A stretch of 64,000 nucleotides of DNA. Origin: Triplophysa rosa (taxonomy: Eukaryota; Chordata; Actinopteri; Cypriniformes; Nemacheilidae). A program made the translations under genes and the position numbers. The stretch's first letter is position 1. Every line of letters begins with the position of its first letter. The notes below the pieces were generated by a model. It did not search any database. It was not told the DNA's origin and was given only the letters and a program-made list of their open reading frames with translations. Below, piece after piece: positions 55,871-64,000 of the stretch. The DNA lies in NCBI RefSeq assembly GCF_024868665.1, contig NC_079891.1, forward strand, positions 21,237,651 to 21,301,650. Direction: 5' to 3'.

Positions 55871-56215
55871 GAACACTTCTGGAACTGCCGAGACGCCCAA
55901 GGGAAAGTCGCTGCAGGAAGGGACCGTCCGCTGCACCATGTCATAAGATTCCAGCAGTAATTCGGCGTAGAGATTAAAGTTTCGAAGTCGATCAGTGTGA
56001 AGGCTCCGAAGAACAAAAGGTGAATGAATGCAGCACGCCTTCTCCCTTTTACATCCGGATATCCGGGGGCGGAGTCCGGCATGCAAATTTCATTCACCAA
56101 TTTTATTCGCCAATTTCATTGGCCGTTTCTAAACTAGTCAGAAGTTGATAGGTTCTCAAGAGCGAACCCCATCTGTCGGCTCGACACAACGTCGAGAGAC
56201 CGACAGAAAGGGAAC

Positions 56216-57121
56216 TTGCATGGTGGCAATCTGGGATCGATATCTTTCAATCAATTATGACAGCCTGTTATTGTTTGTTCTTAAATTCCTTACTAGAAGA
56301 CAGATTGGGACTATAGCACATTACAAAGCCAGGCCATAGAATGAGTGTCAGTAATGTGCATGTTTTAATGCATTGAATGAATGAAATTTTCAACACACGG
56401 GTAAATGCGATGGGAATTTGTTCGACTTGGCTGAACGTCTCTCGTTTTAAAGGAAATTGCAGAAATCTCAATATTTTACAGTAACTAATAGCCTAATGGA
56501 CTCATGTATTGTCATCTTGGGGGAAAATGGTGTAGGTGTGAAAAAGCATATTCTAGAATAACAAGATGGGCTGTAAATGCAAGACTATGTTACTGGCAAA
56601 ATGTTTTATTCTATTGATCTTGAAAATCCTTTTGCCAAAAGAACAATGAGAAAAGTGCACTAAATACTAATTTTTGTCATATAGAGATGAGAGAAATTCT
56701 CTCAAGAGAATAAGTGCGTGTGTGTGTCAAAGAGAGAGAGAGAGAAGGTTAAAATAACAAACTACCCTCAGAAACAAACTACTGACTTAATCTGTTATAA
56801 AATTCTCAAATCCTTTATTGTTGTGTCTCATCCTGCTCCCTAAATCCCTGTGCCATGAATCAGTGTATCATGAACATGAAAGCCAGGATTTGATTTACTA
56901 AACATCAGAAGACTGATGACTCAGTGTCCTGTCACACCATTACGGTGGATTGTAGGATGTTTTTGCTTTTATTTCACCTCCCGTTGTCAGTTTTTATTCA
57001 GGGAGCGACTTTTGCAGTGCACTGGAATAATTTTGAAAATTGAACAGTCCTTGAAATGCCCCAAATCCCTGGCCAGTGAACTCACATCTGAACTAGAGAA
57101 CTGAATTTTTTTATTGTACAT
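56216..57121. other. No gene seen
   Basis: AT-rich spacer; a GA microsatellite lies at about 56728-56747. No motif or repeat end recognised. Confidence 0.45.
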
Positions 57122-57815
57122 CATTGGTTCTCAAACTTTTTGCTCAGTTCCCCTCCCTGGCCCCAACTCTGCAATGAAATAATATATTTCCAGTTATGTA
57201 TAAATCATGGTTTTAAGATGGACATTAACAAAAATCTAAAATTGATTAAACTATTCCATTTTGCAACAGAAGTAGACTTTAAACTTGATCGCACACATGT
57301 AGAATGTATGTGATACCTGTAAGCTGTGCTAGATGCGGTGCTGGATAGCGCTGGGCTTTTCATGTGTCCCCCTTCAGACATTGGAACATTCTTTAAAAGG
57401 ATAGTTCACCCAAATAATTCTGTCATTATTTACTCACTCTCGTCATTCTAAACCTGTATGACTTTTGCTCTTCTGCAGAACACAAAAGAAGATATTTTGA
57501 AGAATGTTGGTATCCGAACAACAGTGGTACCCATTCACTTCTATAGCATGGACACAAAACCAATGCAAGCAATGCAGGTTTGAAATGACAAGATGGTGAT
57601 TAAATGATGACAGAATTTTCATTTTTGGGTGAACTATCCCTATAATTTCGTGACACTTGCCTCATTAAGCAAAACTGACACAATAATTATGACAGCGGGA
57701 AGAACTCTTATGGAGTCGTGTGGTTTCTTGTATTGTGTGTCACAATATGCAACTTTGTATAAAGCAAGTGTAAACATAATTCCCCCTTCAGCACCTGTGT
57801 GTTTGAGAACCACTG
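57122..57815. mobile_element. Non-autonomous hAT element with nested MITE
   Basis: Left end CATTGGTTCTCAAACTTTTT and right end GTGTTTGAGAACCACTG are inverted repeats of the CAGTGGTTCTCAAAC type known from hAT elements. Flanking octamers TTGTACAT and TTGTAAGT agree at six of eight positions. The palindromic MITE at 57393-57645 lies inside. No transposase. Confidence 0.75.
57393..57645. mobile_element. Palindromic MITE (Angel-like) inside the hAT
   Basis: Starts TTAAAAGGATAGTTCACCC and ends TTTTTGGGTGAACTATCCC then TATAA. The arms carry the family signature (CTTCTGCAGAACACAAAAGA, GATATTTTGAAGAATGTTGG, AATGATGACAGAATTTTCAT). Younger than the host hAT element. Confidence 0.88.
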
Positions 57816-57880
57816 TTGTAAGTAACATTTTCAGGTATGGTAATGTAAAATTTACAATCAATATTGTGTGTATTCACAAC

Positions 57881-58201
57881 TTAAAGGGATAGTTCACCCC
57901 AAAATTTTATTTCTGTCATCATTTACTCACCCTCTTGTCATTTCAAACCTTTATGGCTTTCTTTCTTCTGCAGAACATAAAAGTAGATATTTTGAAGAAT
58001 GTTGTTAGGCCCCCATTCATTGGTTTTGTGTCCATACAATAGAAGTGAATGGGGGCCAGTGCTGTTCGGTTACCAACTTTCATCAAAATGTCTTCTCTTG
58101 TGTTCTAGCTGCAGAAGAAAGAAAGTTATAAAGGTTTGAAATGACAAGAGGGTGAGTAAATGATCACAGAATTTTCATTTTTGGGTGAACTATCATTTTA
58201 A
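57881..58201. mobile_element. Palindromic MITE (Angel-like), full-length
   Basis: 321 bp starting TTAAAGGGATAGTTCACCCC and ending TTTGGGTGAACTATCATTTTAA-like. The two arms mirror each other around about 58040, each with a TTCTTCTGCAGAA-type core. Non-coding. Confidence 0.9.
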
Positions 58202-60370
58202 GCTTCAATTACAAGATAAAAAGAGTTAACCTGAGAAATCTGTTGTTGACTTCTGTTGTCTTATAATTTGTTTAGCATTTATCTGTATGGCAGATCCATG
58301 TGACAGCACGAATGTAAACAGCCACGTGGCTGTATCTCCTGATCTTTAACTTCAAACGTCACAGGTGCACTGGGGATGTTTGTATTGAAAGGTTGGATAG
58401 TGTCATGCTGAACAGTCATTAGCTGGATTAAATAAAGAGTTAGGGTGGCAATGAACTCTTCCCACGCATCCTCAGCCCTCTGCTACTCTGTTAGGCACTC
58501 CATCACAGATGTCTCACTATTTTCTTTGATAAATGATTTGAAAATCCCATTTGGAGCTCAAAGTATTGTATAATGTTATAGGGAAAAAAATGGAGTAAAT
58601 AAAAAACAAATTCCTGTCATCTTCTCATACACTGCAGTGTGCTAATGTAGCGTGAGGTTGTTTGAAGGTTAGCTAAGGGTTGGGCTCAGCTTTCACTCTC
58701 TGTCCACTGTTGTTGATCGGCTTGTTGATTTTACTGCTCTTGCCAGTTTATCAATAGACCCGATGTGTGCATCTCACCATTTCGCTTTTATTTCCCATTA
58801 GGTAGTAAACTAGCCGTGGTAATCAATCAATAGGAATTGACCTTTTTCATTTCCGTCATGTCAAATGGCACATAGGACACATTAAATACAGAAAATATAC
58901 CAATGCCCTCAGTCACATGGCACAAAGGACACATTACATACTTGACATACCGATCCCACACGCACACATACTGTGTACACACAGTTACACACTCAGTGGA
59001 TGGATGGATGGACATGCACACATGCATACATATATTCATACATACAAATGGTATGTAAAATACAATGGACTTAAAGTGATGGAAAGTATGCCTTCCCTGG
59101 ACTTTGCCAGCATAACAAAATAGGAAAAACTAGTGTACTTATAATAAATCACCCATTCCACCGGGCTGAAAGCATTTGGTCTAAATTCAATTGTTCTGCA
59201 AACAAATTGAACATGCCAATACTTTCATAGCAACTTTACACTGTTTCATTTATTATTACCGTGACATTCCATAAGTCTGTCTGTAAGGGTCAGGCAGCAC
59301 ATGACATCTCATCACAGAGGGCTTTAGTGTTTTTAAACGTCTGCATCCATCAGTCAGTATGCAGTAGATTGTTCGCATTCGCACAATCCATCTATCCCCC
59401 CCCCACATACACACTTGATTTTTACACTTCAGTTCTGAGTAATCCATTACATTTTCAAAGCCCTGAAATCCACCCCCTCTCTCTATCTCTCTCATTGTGT
59501 GTGTGCGCGCTCATTCTATAAGTGCTGTTTTGGTTAAGGCATTTGCCATTATGATTTAGCTTCCACAGGTTAACCTTCTCTATCACCATGTAAATAAGAA
59601 GTTGCTACTGTATATAAGGACAGAGATATGCACACACAAAAGTGTTGTAATAACATGACACATTAATGAAGTGAAAGAGGAATAAAGGTTTTCTTTTTGT
59701 TTTATGTTGATTAGAAAAGAATGTGCTTTGTGCTGAACATTACATTTGGGTTGAACCTACATAGAAAGACATAAGAATAAACTATGAATTATGTAAATGA
59801 CCGTTCTTACAAATTCTCTTCTGGTGTGATTTATGAGTCAAGTTTATAGGGTCAGTTTTAATGGGCTGTGATTAATCATCATGTGGTCCACACTTACTGC
59901 ATAGTAAAAGGTTGTATTTATAGGTGGCAAAGGTTTTATGGGTAAATAAAAAAATTCTGTTTTGGGTTTGAAGTGTCCTAAACCAGCATTTTGACACGAA
60001 TTATGTAGAGGAGAGAGATTTCAGAGATTTCTGTTACTCATCGGTTTTATACCGCTTGCAAGAATCTCAAGGAAAAATATCGGGATTTTTTAATGAAGAT
60101 CAGTTGTTAGTGACATAACTGACCTCTTTTATACATGTCCTTAATAAATCATATAAGAGATCCTTCATAAACTACATTTCAAACACTTTGTTATCTCAAT
60201 GCCTGAGACCATCAGTTTCTTTAGTCTATAGACAAATCTAATAAACTCTGTTCATCGAAGCTAAAACACAGTTTTATGAACCCTGGTGAATATCAGAATA
60301 GTATCAATATCACATTTTGAGAGGTATAGATTTCAAGTGAGATCTTTTTACATCAGGTTTAAAAGACATT
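58202..60370. other. No gene seen
   Basis: AT-rich DNA with short frames lacking domains. A GGAT microsatellite lies at about 58997-59010 and a short CT/GT-rich stretch at 59470-59510. Confidence 0.45.
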
Positions 60371-60387
60371 AAGAGTTTCCCAATGAG

Positions 60388-60583
60388 GCGTAGCTGATAG
60401 CCTAGTGGGCAGTGCTCCGTTGCCCATGTGCCGTGGCTGTGCATCGGGCGACCCGGGTTTGATTCCCGTCTCGTGGTCCTTTCCCGAACCCACCCCTTTC
60501 TCTCTCTCACGTCGCTTCCTGTCCTCTCTAACAATAGCTGTACAATTAAAGGCAAAAACGCCAAAAACAAATCTTAAAAAAAA
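60388..60583 (+). mobile_element. tRNA-derived SINE with target duplication
   Basis: The head has an A box (TAGCCTAGTGGGCAG) and a B box (GGGTTTGATTCCC), a short CT-rich body (CTCTCTCACGTCGCTTCCTG) and an A-rich tail. A 17-bp target duplication AAGAGTTTCCCAAYGAG flanks it (60371-60387 and 60584-60600, one mismatch), the signature of LINE-mediated insertion. Confidence 0.92.
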
Positions 60584-60707
60584 AAGAGTTTCCCAACGAG
60601 TTACAAAAACATTATGTATTTAAATCCAGCCACTTCGGTATTGGCTTTTAAAGTCATCTTCCCCACCACACACACTGAAATAAACCGAACTAAAGTTGTG
60701 TATGAGT

Positions 60708-61020
60708 CGTAAAGGGACAGTTCACACAAACAACAAACTCTGTATAAATCTCTTTGTTCTGATGAACACAGAGAAAGATATTTTGGAAGAATGCCTGTAA
60801 CCAAAAATTTCTTGGCCACCATTGACTACCTAGTAGGAAAAATGACAATGTCAAAAGTGCCCCAGAACTGTTTGATTTCCTACATTCTTCAAAATATCTT
60901 CTTTTGTGTTCAACAGAACAAATAAATGTATAAAGCAAATTTTCCTTCTATGGTAGTCAATGGTGGCCAAGAATTGTTTGGTTACAAAGCATTCAACAAA
61001 ATATCTTTCTCTGTGTTCTC
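60708..61020. repeat. Palindromic MITE, diverged
   Basis: Starts GTAAAGGGACAGTTCACAC and contains mirrored arms (CACAGAGAAAGATATTTTGG at about 60767 and CAAAATATCTTTCTCTGTGT at about 60998), with TGGCCACCATTGACTACC / GGTAGTCAATGGTGGCC between. The right terminus is lost. Non-coding. Confidence 0.75.
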
Positions 61021-62448
61021 TCATCTGGGTCAGAACCTCAATTTGACTGTGTTTTCTTATGTTTTCACAATTTAAGAGGTGTATGTCATGCATAATTGCT
61101 GCATAGGGGGTAAACAAGGTCAGTTTCTCTCCAAACACAGAGACAGATGTTTCTATGATGAGAGGGACCGTGTGAATGTGTGTGTGTAAATACAGTTGGT
61201 TTTTAAATTATATGATTGTTTGTGTGTGTGTGTAGGCGTGCTTGTATAGGAATACATTAACCAGTGCAGCGGGTTATAATGATATGTTAGTTCTATTTAT
61301 ATTTGCTGGAACAAACTTCCTGTGGTCTTGAGAAAGGGAATATGTAGTAGATAATGTAATAGATAATTCTGTTAGAATAAAGAAAATACAGTTGGTGGTA
61401 GGGAAGATTATTTTAAATAGCCTGATTTTAAATTATATCACATTTCAGAATTATTTAACTAATTCTTTCAATCATAATGTAGGCATCTATAAACAGCCTC
61501 TTACCTCAAATTTGTGATGACGTTATCCCATATCCAGTTTAATCTTTATTTCTATTCATTCTAATTTTATCACATTTTAACACACGGCCAGTGGAGTGAA
61601 TAGTGACACAGAACACACAGGATACACTTTCAATCTATCTTTTTTCACAGTGTCCCCGTCATGTGAAAGTCCAATATACAGTACTATACTGTGTAAGCCG
61701 TTTCTTCCTTACCCATTCTCACCCATCTGTGAGCGACACTGAGACCTCCTCAGCTCAACCATTTCTCCTTGTGACAGTAATGGTAAAAGGAAAACAGGAG
61801 TCTCATGACAGGAGTGACATTAAGTGTAGCTAAATAAAACTTTCTCCGCGTTTATCCTCCAGGGTAACCTGACTCAGATGTGGAGGGCTTTATTCACTAT
61901 TAAAGAAGTAAATAATGAAGTATGTTTCAGAAGCCTGTTTAATAAGACCTCTAACTGGTTTAGATTACACCGGAGGGTATGAGCAATTAGAACGGTGTAT
62001 GTTTCCAGGCAATTAGTCTGTATGAGGGACGAGAGAACTTGTATGTGCAGGATATACCGTCACATGATATGCTTTAACAGCAGACATCTCAAATTGTGGT
62101 TCCTTTTCAGTCGGTCTCTTGACATTGTTGAGAGACAGACTGGGGTTTGATCTTGAGAACCTATCATCTCCGAGAGGAAATAAATACGCGAATGAACTTG
62201 GTGAATGGTGTAAATGACCATTAAATCCTCCAATCACGGAAATAGGCCTGCACCTCCACCTTCAGCCATAGAGGGCAGTGTTGCCATTGAATAATTGAGA
62301 CCGACTCAAACACTCTTTTATTTTGAAATCTTAGAAAGTGCAGTGGCGCTGTGTGCGTACGTTTGTGCGCTTTCTATGTAAAGCATCACGTCTAATTAAT
62401 GCCACCTGAGGAGACGTATGACGTTCTTCCCTTTTTGTACATGCTGTG
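61021..62448. other. No gene; includes a solo DIRS terminal-repeat relic
   Basis: Mostly AT-rich, with (TG)n at about 61165-61235. Positions 62097-62220 (TTCAGTCGGTCTCTTGACAT, GGGGTTTGATCTTGAGAACC, then TATCATCTCCGAG) match the DIRS inverted terminal repeat found at 46967-47100 and 47300 in diverged form, with no adjoining DIRS genes: a fifth, ancient DIRS trace. Confidence 0.6.
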
Positions 62449-63032
62449 TGTAACGTCTGTCAGCCGCAGTGCCCTCGTGCTCCTCAAGAGGGCACTCACC
62501 TCATCACTTGGACTGTCATATCACACTACATTTCCCATAACCCTTTGCCTGGACTCATCAGCCATCATTGCATTCACCTGTGTCTTGTTATATTGTGTGT
62601 GTATATTGTGACAAGCGTCCTGAGCTCAGATCAGCGTTGCCCTGGAAGCACACGAGGAGCACCTGTTCCCCATCATCACGGGCTGATCGGGGACAGCTGC
62701 GGGCGATCAGATCACCTCCTTTTAAGATGCGGAATCGTCAGGAGAAAGGAGAACCTCGCTCCCTGAGATGGTGACTAACCGTGTCCTTTCCCTCTTCCAG
62801 AGAGCAGTGTGTGACCCGACCTACGCCGCCACGAGCACCCCACGGACACCCCACTCAGGAAACAAGGGACACTCAGGAGAGCACCACACTTGGGAGAATA
62901 GGCCTTGTTCACCTCTGCACCCGGAAGAAAAGGCCTAATTCACCCTCACACCACTTACTTTAATAAAGCCACCCTTCGGGGAATGTGTTGATTTGAGCTC
63001 TCCTTGTCATGTGATCCTTCCACCCTGCTACA
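62449..63032 (+). mobile_element. 5' LTR of a Gypsy-like retrotransposon
   Basis: 584 bp starting TGTAACGTCTGTCAG and ending CACCCTGCTACA, with short inverted TGTARC/GCTACA ends. An AATAAA signal lies at 62962-62967 and a possible TATA-like TTTTAAG at 62716. Directly after it comes a candidate primer-binding site and then gag. The 3' LTR would lie beyond the window. It is unlike the TGTCATGG LTR family elsewhere in the window. Confidence 0.75.
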
Positions 63033-63033
63033 C

Positions 63034-63050
63034 TGGTGGAGAATGCGGGC
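63034..63050 (+). promoter_or_regulatory. Candidate primer-binding site
   Basis: TGGTGGAGAATGCGGGC starts one base after the LTR end and begins with TGG, the complement of the tRNA CCA end, as expected of a minus-strand primer site. The matching tRNA was not identified. Confidence 0.6.
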
Positions 63051-63185
63051 ATAAGAGTGGAAGGAAAGCTGTCAAGTGCATCTCGGACCACGCACTTCCT
63101 GTCTAATTGTTTTGTTATCTCCCAGTTTTGGTTTCTTTTTTTTTTTTTGTCTGTACAGGTGGGCGCTCCTTTCCCCCTCCCCAGC

Positions 63186-64000
63186 ATGGAAGAAGTCCTT
63201 CAATGGCTGACGGAGGTTAGCATCCGCCAGCAACAGATAACCGCGCACCTCGCCACCCGACAGGGCCAGATGGAGCAGGAGCTCAGTACCCTGCACGCCG
63301 GTACCGCACGACGACTGCCCATACCTGACCCACGTCTCAAGTGACCCAGCTGCTCCCAAAAATGACGGCACACGACGACGTAGAATCATTCCTCCAGATG
63401 TTCGAAACCACGGCGGTGAGAGAAGGCTGGGAGAGGGACGAATGTGCTCAGCTGCTGGCACCTCTCCTCACGGGGGAGACGCAAAGAGCGTACTTCGCCT
63501 TACCGGCTGGGACAGCGAACTTCTACCCGGAACTCAAGAGGGAGATTCTCGCCAGAGTAGGGCTTTCTCCGATCTGTGCAGCCCAACACTTCCACAACTG
63601 GGAATACAAGCCCCATCTCCCAGCCCGAACTCAGACCGCCGAGTTATCTCGACTCGCCCAACACTGGTTGCTGGAAGGGGAACCCACAGCATCCCAGGTG
63701 GCGGAGCGCGTCATGATCGACCGGATGCTCCGAGCCCTTCCTCGCTCGCACCGTCATGCCGTCGGGATGCGAAACCCCGGGACAGTCACCGAACTGGTAG
63801 AGGCCATGGAGCTGGCGGATGCTGCCCAACACCGAGATGCTGGGGAGCGAGCGCCGCCTTTTCCCCGGAGGGTGGTCCAGGAGCAACGCTCGCCGGAGGG
63901 CACCCTTCGACCTGTAGGCAGGTCGGCGGCTCCCCCTCCACGGGACAAACCCATGCCAACGGAAGTCTCGACACCTCCCGCTCGGAAGTGGCTGGCAGAC
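63186..64000 (+). pseudogene. Gypsy-type gag, frameshifted, runs off window
   Basis: The ATG at 63186 opens MEEVLQWLTEVSIRQQQITA, a Gln-rich coiled-coil start, but stops at 63342-63344. From 63341 a second frame is open to the edge (220 codons): MTAHDDVESFLQMFETTAVR, then LLTGETQRAYFALPAGTANF, QTAELSRLAQHWLLEGEPTA, VAERVMIDRMLRALPRSHRH and NPGTVTELVEAMELADAAQH, followed by a Pro/Arg-rich segment. One missing base near 63338 explains the break. The ERVMIDRMLRALP ... TVTELVEAMELADA region resembles the helical capsid/SCAN-like part of Gypsy gag proteins; this is a family-level resemblance. Protease and pol would follow beyond 64000. The protein would form the particle in which the element is reverse-transcribed. 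Confidence 0.8.

Larger units (their letters stand above)
52258..56212 (-). mobile_element. DIRS copy 4, RNase H and most of recombinase deleted
   Basis: Left terminus GTCTTGGTTACGGATG at 52258, repeated at 52278; right terminus ...GACAGAAAGGG at 56212. AAC borders both sides (52255-52257, 56213-56215). Inverted terminal repeats of about 170-200 bp (52326-52501 and 56014-56212) differ by few changes. The internal complementary region is at about 52550-52660. Minus-strand genes: gag (54560-55870), RT (53640-54535) and a recombinase stub (53340-53640). The RT thumb (LMHMRLRQHWLQ) passes straight into recombinase sequence (SEALSSSLSV), so about 1.3 kb is missing. Confidence 0.88.

Noticed and set aside
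1..64000. Host genes or a prokaryote-type defence or metabolic system
   Set aside because: No exon chain with splice sites, no operon structure, no ribosome-binding-site pattern. All substantial protein similarity I recognise is to transposable elements.

Overview
This window is eukaryotic, vertebrate-type DNA that is almost wholly repetitive. The mix of mobile elements points to a teleost fish, most probably a cyprinid: several DIRS-type tyrosine-recombinase retrotransposons, L2/CR1-like LINEs, Tc1/mariner and hAT DNA transposons, Ty3/Gypsy-type LTRs, tRNA-headed SINEs, and many palindromic MITEs beginning with the 'agggatagttcaccc' end common in cyprinid genomes. The species assignment is inference. 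I find no host protein-coding exon, rRNA, genuine tRNA gene, CRISPR array or prokaryotic operon. Every long open frame I can interpret belongs to a transposable element.

Layout. 1-3.6 kb: AT-rich unique sequence and a SINE. 3.6-6.4 kb: a 5'-truncated LINE on the minus strand. 8.8-10.4 kb: a complete Tc1-type transposon with an intact 337-residue DD37E transposase, the only apparently functional gene here. 11.0-13.9 kb: a decayed Tc1-like element split by two later insertions, one of them an inverted LTR dimer. 14-17.5 kb: MITEs, tandem repeats and a possible conserved non-coding block. 17.5-22.6 kb: DIRS copy 1 (genes on +). 25.6-28 kb: solo LTR, L2 tail and an unclassified inverted-end repeat. 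30.5-40.4 kb: an L2-like LINE on + whose ORF1 is split by a composite (a terminal-repeat element holding DIRS copy 2) and whose ORF2 is split by a hAT element that itself holds a palindromic MITE. 41.6-44.3 kb: an internally deleted Tc1 element and a solo LTR. 44.8-46.8 kb: SINE and a second LINE. 47-56.2 kb: DIRS copies 3 and 4 (genes on -), separated by LTR-retrotransposon debris. 57-62 kb: hAT, MITEs and SINE. 62.4-64 kb: the 5' LTR, primer-binding site and gag of a Gypsy-like retrotransposon that runs off the right edge.

Mechanistically, the DIRS copies show the full hallmark set: split inverted terminal repeats, an internal complementary region equal to the two termini joined, a reverse transcriptase/RNase H, and a tyrosine recombinase. 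Each copy is broken differently: copy 1 has an active-site Asp-to-Asn change and an RNase H deletion, copy 2 lacks the RT, copy 3 lacks its 5' end, and copy 4 lacks RNase H and most of the recombinase. No single copy looks autonomous. The nesting order allows relative dating of insertions. The strongest oddities are two retroelement loci with identical-type ends facing outward (LTR dimer at 11.4 kb, DIRS copy 1 at 17.5 kb), an AAC triplet at the identifiable DIRS junctions, and a chimeric LTR-element/DIRS reading frame carrying a 21-bp coding minisatellite.
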